From positions 62,001-126,000 of the forward strand of contig CAJQUW010007929.1 of NCBI GenBank assembly GCA_907163375.1: a stretch of 64,000 nt of DNA, written 5' to 3'. The notes beneath the pieces were generated by a model. The model was given only the letters and a program-made list of their open reading frames with translations. It made no database searches and was not told the DNA's origin. The DNA comes from Prostheceraeus crozeri. Taxonomy: Eukaryota; Platyhelminthes; Polycladida; Euryleptidae. This document shows, piece after piece, positions 21,848 through 33,883 of this stretch. Within the stretch, counting starts at the first letter, position 1. Each line of letters begins with the position of its first letter. The translations under genes and the position numbers were made by a program.

Positions 21848-23060
21848 CAGAACTCCAGAGAAGAAGCAGATTAATAGTCCAGGCAATCTACAGCGAATTA
21901 CACTGCAACCCGCCACAAATTGCAATAGTTTCAAGAGTGGGTTTATCTTGTAAAGAAAAAATCCCTTATCAACATTATCAAAAATCTAGGAAAGTCTAGT
22001 TAGTGGAACACCTTGAACTTTCCACTTAAAGTCACTAGTCTTTTCGAAATATAAATACACGCTTACTCCAATGAAATCGCAGATATAGATCTGCAACATC
22101 TGCAACATCTGCAGCAGCCAATCAAAATGAAGCGCTGTAGCTTTGTCTCACTAACTGCATTTACTTTCCGCATGGCTCTCACCAATATCAGCTACGTTTT
22201 CTGAATTACGTCCTTTCCAAGCGATTAGATTTCTCAGTCACTAGCTCAACAATACTTGTAACTATCTGCAGATGCAAACGGATTCAAATTTCTACAAGTT
22301 AAGCCACAAATCTGCGAGTTTTGCCATGAATAAAAGATTACTTTCTGCAACTACCGTCTTGTGAAAACGCATAGCTGTTTAAGCCACTAGGTCGAAAGCG
22401 AAATAATGCACCCTTGTCTTGTAGAAAACTTTCCTAGGTACCTGTAGGGTGCAAATTGATAAAGATTTGTACAATTTAGGATACAGCTTCTCATCTTTTC
22501 CATCAATAAGCGAAGCATTTTTGTAAATACTCTCATGTGAATATGCATAGAAATTCAAGCATCTCTATCAAAAGCACGATTCCTCACACTTATCATCTAA
22601 TACACATTCTGAAGTACCTGTAGATGTAAATTGATGCAAATTTGCCAATGGCAAGGAAAAAATCTGAGTGTATTTCTATCACCAAAACATTCTATTCTCT
22701 TCAGCAACTACTATATCATGAAAACGCATAGAATTTCAAGTCTCTAGATGAAAATTGAGTTTCCACATGTCATAATCCTGTTAGTCAGCTTCAGCTTTTT
22801 TGTTGTAGAAGCCGCAATGTGATTCAATGACGACTATTCTGTGCTATTGCATGCATTTTCACATTTAAGTGATTATATGATGGATGTCTTGGTGATAGAA
22901 ACACGCTCAGATTGTTCCCTTGCCAGAAGCAAATTTGCATTAATTTTCTGATTTCAATTTTCAAAACTAGATTCTCCTAGATTTTCGATATGTTGAGAAG
23001 GGATTTTTTCTCTACAGGATAAACCCACTCTTGAGACTATTGCAATTTGTGGAGAGTTGA
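21848..23060 (-). repeat. Interspersed repeat R1, copy B, with inverted arms
   Basis: Bases 21907-22679 are the reverse complement of copy A with one 9-bp unit fewer. The segment 22895-23060 repeats the two ends of the same unit in the opposite orientation in diverged form (GAAACACGCTCAG..., then GATAAACCCACTCTTGAGAC...), so the whole forms an imperfect inverted repeat. Monomers of about 176 bp are visible from landmarks ACCTGTAG (22442, 22617) and GCATAG (about 22370, 22547, 22726). Confidence 0.8.
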
Positions 23061-23761
23061 AATATATATTGCGTAGACTATAAGTCAATATTGCAGTTTT
23101 GCATTCAACATTTCAGTAACCAAAGTAACTAACAAATTTCCTCAGTTCAACATAAACTGCACAAAACAAAAAGTCCGGAAGTTTAACCCAGTAATAATAA
23201 TTTGTTTTCGTCCTCTTTAACACTATTTTTATTCACATCAATAGGACTAATATGCAATGTTATCAAAAGCAATGTGTCGGTTGTCACAATACACGAATTT
23301 GAAGAATAGAGACAACATCATTGGAAGTTTTCTTGAATATCAAGTATTAAAGAAGCTTAACATATTGATAAAAGTGCTAATAAAACAGATCTTCATCTCA
23401 GAGGAATGTGTGCACCGTATAATCAAGTTACACCTGGATTCCAACATAAATTATCACTGCAGAATACCATGCAATCACCTTTGCAACTTTGAATGTCCAA
23501 GAATGACAGAAACCAGTAGGTAAATAGCATTAAGTAAAACCTTTTGATGATGCGAGATAAATCTTTAAATCGTCAAGAAATGAGTCAACGTACCTCAGCA
23601 GACACACCACTTGGTCAGAAGTCACTCATCACCTCCTATATTTCTTCCTTCTCAAAAGAAATTCTACTTGCTTGAACACATAGGTACACTGACCCAATCA
23701 CCTAAGAAATTCGAGCTATTATCCATGTGATAGCGCTATTGTTGTCATCATTTTTCGCTTA

Positions 23762-25600
23762 AGGTGTACTCCGGCCAAAATTCGTTTATGATTTTATTGT
23801 CTTAAAAGCTAGCTTTTACATCAGCTGTCACTTCTATCCGTATCCGGCACTCTGCAACGATTTTCCTCACGAGATATTTGCTTGTCTAAAGCTCGTAGTG
23901 ACGTCAGCGGTGATACGCACCATTGTCTTCAGGCTTCGCGTGCAATGAATGAATAAGCCGATTTCACGCGGATCAACGGAAAAACAGTCATTTATTAATC
24001 AAAACATGGACAGCACGAATGAGGATGGACTTTGCCATAGTTTACAAGCCCTCTCATGCGTCGTTGTTGACATGTAGAGAGTATAATTTAATGATGCACA
24101 TCACACAGTGTTTTCACTTTCGTTCGTGAAGCTGAATTTTGATCAGAAATGGACTAAGTATGTATGGGCTAAGTAGCCCCGCATTTATAAACCCTTTTAT
24201 GTAGACCTTGGATAAATTTATCGATATCACGCTGCCTACGAAATGCCTAGATTTATTGCCGCACACGGAAGGCTTCCATACTCCATTATCAGAAAAAGAA
24301 TATTATCATCTCTCCCACAAATATATAGGCAAAATGTAAAAATAATGGTACTTATGGGTTGCCTCCCCTTCACGTTTTCAAATTTGTCTAAAATCCGTAG
24401 AAATGAATCAATCATCACGAAACTTCAGAGACTTGTATTTGTGTACATTTTCTACCCACATACAAAAAATCTATGCAAATAAGACAAGTACTTTTTGAAT
24501 TAGAGGCGATAACGTGAAGTGTCAGCAACTGATCAGACTTCACCTGACGTCATCGTCTGATCAAAGAATACTTGAGCCCGTGCTCGCGTCTCATATAGAA
24601 AGGGCGGCTAGTAGAACCGATGTAGGCATCGTGACACTCAACAATGCAGTGTAATTGAAACTATGCAGTAAAATGCTAATTTGATCGAAATTCTCTCATT
24701 TTGGTGCACTGCCTTAGTCATTAACATTGCGAGCAAAATTATTAGAGCTGTTAGAGAAATATTTTTGCTAGGATAGTATGTATTTGAAGCCACTATTGGA
24801 AAGTCTTTTTTGTACGTTATTTATACAAACTTCCGCATAGCTCTCATTGGAACAACCTTCTTACGCGTATTTATTAAGGCTGCTCGAAACGTATGACGGT
24901 ACCAAACTATCAGTTTTCATGCGAACACCTACGATTTCGTGCACAAAAAACATACATGTTCAATTATTCATGGCATACAATTTTTCTAGTGTGGGACTTT
25001 TCCTCAGTGGAAGCTTTACAGCCAGAGCCCTTTTTCGCTCCTGCAGTTCAACATCGGTAAAGTATCATCTTTTATGAAATGCTGAGGTTGCTATGCTTTA
25101 CATAGCCCTTTTGATCAAACCGCACTTCCTGGTTAATGTCTTGTCGCTATCGGAAAAATGTTCAGAGCAAGCGTGACTTTTTGAAAGGAGCAACAAAAGC
25201 AATTTTCTGCGACCTTGTAGTAATTTTATTCCCAATATTTCGGCTTGGCCTTTATCAAGGGATGCAGAAAAAAATTATTGAGAATAAAATTACTACACGG
25301 TCGCAGAAAATTGCTTTTGTTGCTCCTTTCAAAATGAATGAATCGCGACCGATGGCAACTAAAAATCAAATTCAAGAGTGACTTTACTAAGACGACTGAG
25401 ACCTCAATGACGCAGCCAGCGCTGTGTATGGCTGCCGTCCTTTATTGTCACCTTATCACAGCTGACGTCATCAACGAGAATTGTTCGACGCGTAGTGAGA
25501 GCCTTGCGCCTCGAGTTGTCAATCGACGGCGCTAAATCAACTTATCTAGTGCTCTAGTATCGATGCGGACCAACTTAAAAAAATTAACCGGAGCACACCT
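23762..25600. mobile_element. Harbinger-like non-autonomous element, 1.84 kb
   Basis: Inverted ends AGGTGTACTCCGG and AGGTGTGCTCCGG (one difference), flanked by TTA on both sides (23759-23761, 25601-25603), as expected for PIF/Harbinger insertion. TTAA would also fit the left side. No transposase frame was recognised. An internal hairpin lies at 25179-25334. Confidence 0.78.
25179..25334. repeat. Snap-back hairpin, arms ~62 bp
   Basis: TTGAAAGGAGCAACAAAAGC at the left and its reverse complement at the right, with arms running through GCAATTTTCTGCGACC and GTAGTAATTTTATTC. Only a couple of mismatches. The loop of about 35 bp contains TTTATCAAGGGATGC. It may be an independent MITE inserted in the Harbinger-like element. 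Confidence 0.85.
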
Positions 25601-26418
25601 TTAAAGCGATCCTCCCTGCCAAGTGGCTGAATGTGGCAGTGATTTGGCGTTTTCAGATAGTGCTTTTAATTCATTGACCCATTTTCCTACTTTTTGGTGC
25701 ATCAATCATCTTTAAAGGATTGCCCCGGTGACGTTGATTGGCCTATGTTGATGTAGTATCAAAACATTTGAGAGGTTTTCCATGCAAACTCCTTATTTTA
25801 TAGGATAAGCCAACTTTGTATGTGTTTACATGATAACTGAAGTATTAAATATATTTTTCCACACAGCAATACCACTTTTTGAGACTATCTAAACTTCCTT
25901 CTGTGATTGAGTGATCCGCCAGTCACCTTGCTTGGAAAATGGGGTTTCATCATGCAAAAACCAATCAGTATCACAGTGTTAAGATAGTACCATGGCATGA
26001 CTAGTGGGCCACCTTGAGTGGCACCCTCACTGGAGGTAGTAAGTTCAGCACCTCCATTTGCGAATAATCTGGATTGGCTTTGCAGGTATTGACGATGCAT
26101 AGAAACATAAAAGGACATAAAACAAAATTAAATCAAATGATTCTGAAAATGATCATTCTAAATCCAAATTAATTACTCTGAAACAAGATTAATTTATTGA
26201 TTTGTATCGTATTTGTTGTTAATTTACTCTCACACTGTGTATCATTTATTTCCAGTTTCATTTTATTTATTGATTTTCATCTTTCCTTATGTACTTGAAT
26301 AACATGAGTTTGTTTATTCACTTGATTCGCGCAACATTTCAACTAAAATGCATTCAACTTGAAAAATATTTTTCTTATATTTTTCTTATTTGTACTAATG
26401 TGTCATATTTAATTTCAG

Positions 26419-26484
26419 AATTATGTAAAGAAGAATATGTTTGGAGCTGTAACTCACAAGGATTTGTGGCAAGCATTTACCGAG
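26419..26484 (+). CDS. M1 aminopeptidase, 22-codon exon
   Basis: Acceptor AATTTCAG, donor GTGAGT, phase 0 at both ends. It encodes NYVKKNMFGAVTHKDLWQAF then TE. This matches the Y...(F/Y)....A....LW..(L/F) helix that lies between the catalytic tyrosine and the DIMxxWxxQxGxP motif in M1 enzymes. It is joined to the 8062 exon across the 18.3-kb transposon-filled intron. Confidence 0.9.
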
Positions 26485-28168
26485 GTGAGTTGATTGAAAC
26501 GTTTTACGAGCAAGTCACACGCGCACATCTGTTCAACTGAGTATGCATGTCGTGATGAAATCAGAGGGCAAGATACAGAGGATCATTTAAGGATTGAGGC
26601 AAGGTAGAAGCCAAAATTCTCGACTGGTCAACCGGTGACTTCTTTTTCATTGACTGCCCATTGCCTTTTTTTCATTTTGCAATAACCATCTTCTGATCGC
26701 TGACAATCGTAGTTCCATATTCATTTTATATTTCTCTCCCCATAGGTCCTAACACATTGTGGTGGGGCAGAACCATGGCAATGAAGGAAACACACATCAC
26801 AACAACATCAACAGTGCCAGTAATAGTCAATAACACTAGCTACTTGGTCACACATAATAGGTAGAAATAATAACTTCATTTAAGAAATGCCATCATGAAT
26901 GCCATCAGCCAATTGCCGAACATCTAGAGGTAAGAAGCTTCTGTGACAGTGGCTCCTTGAAAAAAGTGCAGCTGAGGGGGCGCGGTAAATTCATCAAATC
27001 AAATTTTTTGTCATCTGCTCAAATAAAGATTTGGCAGTTTACTTGTAACCTAGGACTAGACATTTGTTTCATACTTGGATCATTAAATCTGTCAAAATTT
27101 CCGTCAAACTACTCAAACATTGGATGTTTATCCAATCTATCAAGATCACGGGCATTGGAAACTTTTCCGTCCATAATTGAGAAATTGTGTATAGCTCTTA
27201 GAACGTACACGTAGTACTTATCAATATTTTCATGATCCCGCGTTTAGGAATACCTATGGCCTATGAATAAAAAGATGAGCATAGAATGAAGTAATTTCAA
27301 ATTTTTGGTGTTAATGTCATCGAGGAATGCATGAATTTACAAAAGATGAAATTTCCGAGGAATGTATTTGCCGCAGACCGGCCTGAGATATTGCAAGTTA
27401 TAGAATTCCTAGAAAAATTATAATGTGAAAACAACCGCGAAATAAATAGCGAAATGGAAGCAATTAAACCATAAATAAAGCTTCAGAACGTCATCTGTCA
27501 GACGTGCTAGCTTTCTTTGTCTCAATTAATCCTCAAAGTTGGGACATTCTTTTGTGTTCATCCTACAATATGTGTGTTTCACTCGATATTAAAACATAAT
27601 ATGTTAGCTAATTCATTTAATTATAAACTCACTGATGACTCATAAAATCATGCTGTAGAACAAAACATTACCAATAATAATTATTTAGCGCAATTTGTGA
27701 TATTTGGCTATAATTCGATGGGCTGAGAAAATGAAACATCGTCATGATTTTATAATTATCACTATTACATGCAGTCTGATACAAAAGTCTTATAAACACT
27801 TTGGTTTGATATGATTGCTCCTTCTGGTCAAATAGTGACATGCCGACAATCGAGTGACCACAGGTGATTCACCATTCAGTAAAGTCAGGTGATTCACGAT
27901 TTAGTCTAGCAGTGCTTTTGGTTAGAAGTCAGACAGAAAACTCATGCCTTTAAATATTTTGCTTGCATTGACTGACTAAAATTCCACTGACTTCCATTTA
28001 CAAACTGCTGCTCCTTAAACTTTTCCATTTTTTCACTATCACTGTTTAGGAGTCCACTCTGACACTCCGCTGTTATTGAAGCAAAATTTCGAACCACGCA
28101 GCTTTATGTACCATGACTAGGTGTTTCTTTACTGTATTATTACAGCATTTTCCCCACCTTATTTTCAG
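26485..28168 (+). other. Aminopeptidase intron
   Basis: A 1.7-kb intron. I see no repeats, RNA genes or recognisable elements in it. Confidence 0.6.
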
Positions 28169-28353
28169 GCGGAAGAACGAAAGGATGGACTGGACATGGG
28201 AGAAATAATGTCACCTTGGCTAATGCAGCCTGGATTCCCAGTAGTCAACGCAACAGTCGATTATGAAAAAAGTATGATTTTTTACAACCAAAAGGTTTTT
28301 TTTAAAACCGCAGCAGAATACGACTCTACAATGCCAGTGCCAAGTAAATACAA
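28169..28353 (+). CDS. M1 aminopeptidase, exon with the WxxQPGFPVV motif
   Basis: Acceptor TTTTCAG, donor GTAAGA, start phase 0, and two bases left over at the 3' end. It encodes AEERKDGLDMGEIMSPWLMQ followed by PGFPVVNATVDYEKS and a lysine/phenylalanine-rich stretch. IMSPWLMQPGFPVV aligns with DIMNRWTLQMGFPVITV, which closes the catalytic domain and opens the small beta-sandwich domain in the APN/ERAP group. The following residues (MIFYNQKVFF) fit the strand that begins that domain. Confidence 0.93.
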
Positions 28354-29064
28354 GTAAGATATTATTCTATTGTCTTCGAAGAATAATTTGTCATGATGTA
28401 TGCGTGTATGCACGTTGCATACCTGTCAGTTATTCTCTTGGATGTTCAAAAAAATTAAAAATATATGCAAATAGATAGCATAAAACACATGCAAATATCC
28501 GTATGCAATTATATTCATAAAAAAGACTATTCCATTTAGACGAGGCACATATGATTCCTCGACCACACGATAAAAAATTTCCAGTGATCGAAGTATGCAG
28601 CAACGTTGAATGCGGAAGAACTGCAAGTGAATGGACAAATTTTGGCGCTTGAATGTGATTTGAAATTAATTCCATTTTTTGTTAAATAGCATACTCTAAA
28701 TATATTTCCCTCAACGTGCAAATAGACCTACGCAATCCGCTAACGTCCAAATTCCCATCATCCGAAATTATTCTCATTTGTATTGATCGACTGCAATTTC
28801 CTCGTAAACTGTGAATTTCAATCTCGATTTCGGCAAGTTACATTAAAAATTTACTATTCATAAAGCCTCAAAATGACTTGCAAATTTTTCATTTGTTGAG
28901 TGAAAGAGTATGCAGATAGCAATATCTACGAATGGAGATTAATGTTAGGCAGATTAATGTTACTTTGATCACGCTCAATTTTCTCTGCATCATTAATAAG
29001 TAGACGAATAATTTATTGTCTGGCGAGTTTTCTGCTCCACTTCCGATTTTATGTTGTATTTCAG
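28354..29064 (+). other. Aminopeptidase intron
   Basis: 0.7 kb, AT-rich. I see nothing in it beyond splice sites. Confidence 0.6.
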
Positions 29065-29138
29065 ATATAAATGGCCAATACCTTTTCAATGGAAAACTGG
29101 AAACAGTGGAGCATCCAAAATAATTATGCAATTCAACA
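29065..29138 (+). CDS. M1 aminopeptidase, beta-sandwich exon
   Basis: Acceptor TATTTCAG, donor GTAAGT. It completes the split codon from the previous exon and encodes YKWPIPFQWKTGNSGASKII followed by MQFN, leaving one base at the end. YKWPIPFQW matches the (Y/W)xIPIT pattern in the beta-sandwich domain of M1 enzymes. The next exon is 17 kb away. Confidence 0.9.
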
Positions 29139-29159
29139 GTAAGTCTATTCAATGTACGA

Positions 29160-29650
29160 GGGAATTATGGCGAAAAACCCACAGACTGAGGGAGGGCGTG
29201 TTTGGGCGGAGCCTGGGCCGACTTTTCACAAATCTGATTGGTCGGAAGCAGGTTCAGGACTGGGGAGGACGGACCAAGCCGGGTATTATCCCAATAACTT
29301 TTAGTGCGGACCAGACACAGCGAAGCTGAACCTCTCTCAAAGCATGAATTACAGTGAGTTATCAAGATTTAGAAACACGGCTCCAGTTTCTGAAGGGGGA
29401 CTGCATTGCGAGTCAAATGCTTTCAAAATTTCAAGTGGAAACGAAGCCGAATTATTCTGTAATTTCATGGAAGTGAAAACAAGGCTCCGACCGCATTTTT
29501 TCTCGAAGAATCGGATCAATCATTCTATTCCAGATTTAAAACTCTTTGTTTTTTACAACCTGACCGCAGCAATCTTTGTACCCTTCATAAAGGCTTTTGC
29601 GGTGTCGATTTTGATAGCAAAGCACACGCGCTGAGCCTAACCTCATATTT
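29160..29650 (+). other. GC-richer unresolved block in the intron
   Basis: Starts just after the exon donor. It contains GGGCGTGTTTGGGCGGAGCC and CTGATTGGTCGG (CCAAT box on the other strand), in contrast to its AT-rich surroundings. Open frames of 92 and 96 codons on the + strand and 66 on the - strand match nothing I know. It could be a decayed inserted element. I do not call a promoter. Confidence 0.35.
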
Positions 29651-30960
29651 TCAACAGAAATGGTCTCGCCGGACCTGAAAATACAGTAGACAACGGTTCT
29701 CGGTCGGGCTGTAAATCTGTTATGTTGAAGAAATATTCAATTCATTTATTAATGCACAGTTGCTAGTGCGACAGCAGCAACAATATAGCCAAATCATCAC
29801 ATGACAAGGTTGCAACTTTGACGCTTCCTGGGATGCTACAATGGATGTAGGCACGCAGAGACATTACAAAGCCGACAACGGGGATTGGTGCTCTTGTGGG
29901 AAGGTTTTCATTAAACTCCACACACATTTAGGTATTCTGAAATTTCACATTTTCAGGGACACATTGCTAGCTATTTTTTTCTCTCCCAATCACACTACCT
30001 CGTAGGAACCATGAAATCATCAAGAATCAACCTTGACACCAAGTTGTCAGACCAAACCAACACTACAGTACATAAAAACACAGGCATCACTTGCACGCGA
30101 TCTGACTTATGTACACGTGCGTGCTCCCAAAAGGAATACTATTGTGATATCTAGTACAGCTATTTATTAGTGGAGTTGTTCATCAGTCGAAAAGATTGAT
30201 TAAACATACCTACGAAGGCAGTGGGTTGGACCTACAATAGCACCATCGCATCCCAATCCACTGATACCAATCTAATAACATTCCTGCATCAACTTTTGAG
30301 GCCATAATGTTTTACAAAGCATGCAGGCATACATACAGTATAGCTTTTTCAACAATAAGGTCATCAACCTCTACTCCATGGATGTTATGAGATGCTCTGT
30401 TGTATATTTTGAACTTTCATCCAGACTTGACCTGTGTTCTTTGATGTGTTCTTCAGTCATGTAAGAATTTACCAGTAAGTGCTGAATTTTTGGTGAGGTT
30501 AAAAGTTAAGTCAGATCGGATGGAGAAAGAATTGCCGAGGCGAGAGTGTGCCAAACCGACAATGAGTGGAATGATGCGGACTAATCTGGAAATTGATCGA
30601 CTTATAGAGCGCAATTGTCGAAGACTGGGGACCATCCGCGTCTTTTCTTTGAAATTGAAAAACCAGTGACTGGTTTCAAGTTTTATCATGTCAAGCAGAA
30701 CGTTTACAAGCGAAAATGTATCAACAAAGTTCAGTCAGTAATTTACAGCATTTGCAAGTTATTAAATTCATATTGTGCACATCAGTGGCCGCATCCGTGA
30801 AGGTAACAAGCTCACTATTTTTATAGAAGTATTCTATAAAAATAGTACAAATTTGTCAAGCACAAATGCATACGTGAATTTTTCGTTCAAAATGTTGCGA
30901 GTGCAAGTAAGCCTGCATTCAGAAAGGGCATAGCACGTATCACTCTTCTTCTACTACTAA

Positions 30961-31025
30961 CTGACGAAGCTCGTAGGCCGAGCGAAAGTTTGTGAAGTTT
31001 TATATATTAAAGCCTCACAACATCA
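30961..31025 (+). other. Hammerhead-like hairpin
   Basis: CTGACGA (30961-30967), a stem GCTCG/CGAGC (30969-30973 with 30979-30983), GAAA (30984-30987), then a possible third stem GTTTGTGA with TCACAAC (31015-31021). This follows the order of a hammerhead core, CUGANGA-stem II-GAAA-stem III. There is one extra A before stem II, and stem III has mismatches next to the core. It resembles the conserved hairpin at the ends of many retroelements and may be a decayed copy. Confidence 0.4.
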
Positions 31026-31264
31026 CACACAGACGCTCACATAAGGGATATTATTCTAAAATCTGAGAGCATTCATGCCGAGTCAATTCACGATGATTGC
31101 GATTTGCCTGTAATTTACCACACAGGGTAGGGTGAGAAACGGGGTAATTTTTATCTATCGTATCTATCATGGTATGTATCAACTGACAGGTTGATACCAT
31201 GACACTTTTGATGTGATTTGATGGCCGCCACGGAGAGACACTATAGCAATTATACCTGATATCA

Positions 31265-31830
31265 AGGTAGTGAAAATACTAAAAATTCTTGGTGTCATCT
31301 GGTGAGATAACTTACATGTAAGTTGGGACGAGCATTTTAAATCCGCTTCGAAATAGTGTTCACAAAGATTGTATGTCATTCGTCGTCTAAAGCGTTATAT
31401 CCATCCAAAAGTCACCTTCTTGAAGTAATGTATCTAGTGCGATAATCTCATATATAAACGTATGGTACTCCCACTTTTTGTCACCGAACTCAAGGTGCTC
31501 AATGTAAGATTCACCGCATTATGAAACGTATTCACCATATTACCTGCGGTTTCAAATGTAAGTGCAACATATTGTGTGATATACTGTGATGACCTGTTCC
31601 ACAAGCTAAAGTTTCATTCTTTTTAATGTGACCCTCAGAGAGAAATTGTTCCTCGTCGTCTACATTTTCAAGACACTTTGCAATTGACACTTTTCGCACC
31701 GCCAGAGGAAGCAAGGCATTTTTTATAAAAACTTGTCTTGACCACAATATGTCCATCCAACGCAGTGATTGAAGTCTTGAGTAGCTACAACTTTAAACAA
31801 CTTTATTCTGTAAATAACACATTTTACTTT
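31265..31830 (+). pseudogene. LINE reverse transcriptase C-terminal relic
   Basis: Reading the + strand in one frame gives VKILKILGVIW, then DEHFKSASK, CSQRLYVIRRLKRYI and VLPLFVTELKVLN, interrupted by stops. VKxLGV...W..H......C..RL..(L/I)R.LK is the standard segment after the palm domain of Jockey/CR1-type LINE RTs and also occurs in the larger LINE at 34706-35200. An old 3' fragment. Confidence 0.6.
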
Positions 31831-32068
31831 CTGTTATTTGTATTAGCATTTGCATTGAATGATTTTTATGATTTTTATCGATTGATTCTTCAATAAACAA
31901 GTCAGATATACAAGAGCTCTTTCTTCGCGCGTCTATAGTGCTTCATACCAATGTCGTCTACACTAGCGCAATAATCAAGCGTGCAAGAGCTATATCAAAA
32001 TTTACATTTGAATTCCTCTCTACACCACATTTTAAATTTACAATCATAACAAGTTCAGAGTAGCCTTA

Positions 32069-32816
32069 TAGTCCGGGAGCTAGCGTGAAGTTGTACAGGG
32101 AACGAAGTAGTACATAAAACTTTCACACAGCATAATACACCTCTAACCTACTGCAAAACTTCGCGTCTGCCGGATCAGATCATTTGCTTTTAAGAAATAG
32201 AGAGGATGACAAAATCCTATGTATTTCCAATGGCAAAATTGTGACATTTAAGGTGTTGACTCCATTTTTTCGAATTTTTGCTTATAAAAGTTACACAAAT
32301 TGGTATTTTGTTGAACTGGTTATTATAGAAATCATCTACAGATCATGATCTTTCGAATGAGTTATCATTCATTGACAGAGGATGAAGTAAAGTGTACAAA
32401 CAGACACTTTTCGTTAAAGTATATCAACAATTTTCCTGAAATTTCTATGTAAAAATTTGCAGTTACACCAACGAAAAGTGTCTGCTTGTACACTTTACTT
32501 CATCCTCTGTCACTGAATGATAACTCATTTGAAAGATCATGATCTGTAGATGATTTCTATAATAACCAGTTCAACAAAATACCAATTTGTGTAACCTTTA
32601 TAAGCAAAAATTCGAAAAAATGGAGTCAACACCTTAAATGTCACAATTTTACCATTGGAAATACATAGGATTTTGTCATCCTCTCTATTTCTTAAAAGCA
32701 AATGATCTGATCCGGCAGACGCGAAGTTTTGCAGTAGGTTAGAGGTGTATTATGCTGTGTGAAAGTTTTATGTGCTACCTCGTTCCCTGCACAACTTCAC
32801 GCTAGCTCCCAGACTA
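32069..32816. mobile_element. Almost fully palindromic 748-bp foldback element
   Basis: Two arms of about 347 bp (32069-32415 and 32470-32816) are near-perfect reverse complements around a 54-bp loop. Ends read TAGTCCGGGAGCTAGCGTGA and TAGTCTGGGAGCTAGCGTGA, and TTA flanks both sides (32066-32068, 32817-32819), which suggests a Harbinger-type insertion. No open frame. Only a handful of arm differences are visible, so it is probably young or kept similar by gene conversion. Confidence 0.92.
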
Positions 32817-33588
32817 TTATGGATAACCCTACATTTTGTTCTTTGATATTGCAATTACAATGTGTGCCTTGACCAAAGTTGTCTTGACACATGCACAGAA
32901 TTTTTCACTTGAATCATTTTTTCCACATTGTCACCGATAAAAGATAGCTATAAGTCAAATTGTGACGAAGAGTTTTACCAAAAAATAAAAAGTGCACACT
33001 TCGTCAATGCAAAAAGTGTCACGCATGTTTTGCGGCAAGATAAAATCATTTTTAGACTCAAACAGTTCAAGGTCATAAATTGCAGCTGAAAACCATACTG
33101 TCCAGTTACACCTGATGAATCCAGGTTCTGGAGACTGGCGTGGAGATTGAACACCATGCTTCTTGAAAGACTCCATCCAACGACGTCGGCAAGTAGTTGC
33201 AATCTTCCTCGTTCTAAAGTGGCGACGTATCAGATATGCTGTAGCAGCTTCTCCCAATCATTGTTGCGCCGTCTGTCGACTTCCCTGCCGATTAGCTCAG
33301 TTCCTATTGTTCTTATCAAAAAGAGAAAACTATGTCAATTAATCAAACTATTACTGAACGGTAAAAATGTCATGTTGGGAAGTCGTAAATGATTAATCAA
33401 TAATCAGAAAATAAGAATCGCAAATTTCTCGACCTTCTACCAATTTGAATAGAATAATTAAATATTCAGTTGCACCTCAATAGCTGCTATTTCATCCAAT
33501 ATCGGGAATCATCAGCAGGCCTAGTTTACATCTCTCAACATCGACACAACTCCCTATTTGAAGTTGCAGCCACACCCGGATCAATTTG

Positions 33589-33883
33589 AGATTTGCAATT
33601 AGCAAGTTAGTGAAATTTCTGCGAGTTGTCATTAAATATCACTTTGAACACGCTAGTGGCAAATCGTTTAATTTAGTGCGCCTCCAATAATTAATAAATG
33701 CTGCTTTTTTTCAACTGAGGATGCAACTCATTATTTAATTTTACTATTTACACTGTGTTTGCAAAAAGCAGCATTTACTAATTATTGCAGGCGCACTAGC
33801 ATAGGCGATTTGTCAGTAGTGTGTTTAAAGTGATATTTAATGAATGTCCGTCGAAATTTCACTAAATTGCTAATGGCAAATCT
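33589..33883. mobile_element. 295-bp MITE with ~120-bp inverted arms
   Basis: Ends AGATTTGCAATTAGCAAGTT and AGATTTGCCATTAGCAATTT. The arms continue through TTAGTGAAATTTC, CATTAAATATCACTTT and GCGCCTxCAATAATTxxTAAATGCTGCTT. Arms are diverged by a few percent to about ten percent. No clear target duplication. Confidence 0.82.

Larger units (their letters stand above)
8128..26418 (+). other. Giant 18.3-kb aminopeptidase intron
   Basis: This is the largest visible intron and holds most of the recognisable elements of the left half, each listed separately. Stretches where I see nothing beyond AT-rich sequence are 8128-8941, 13438-14433, 15747-16320, 20345-21100, 21561-21847, 23061-23761 and 25601-26418. 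Confidence 0.85.

Noticed and set aside
29051-29634. Open frames on the + strand after the 29065 exon
   Set aside because: The first is the exon reading into its intron past a good GTAAGT donor; the second matches nothing.
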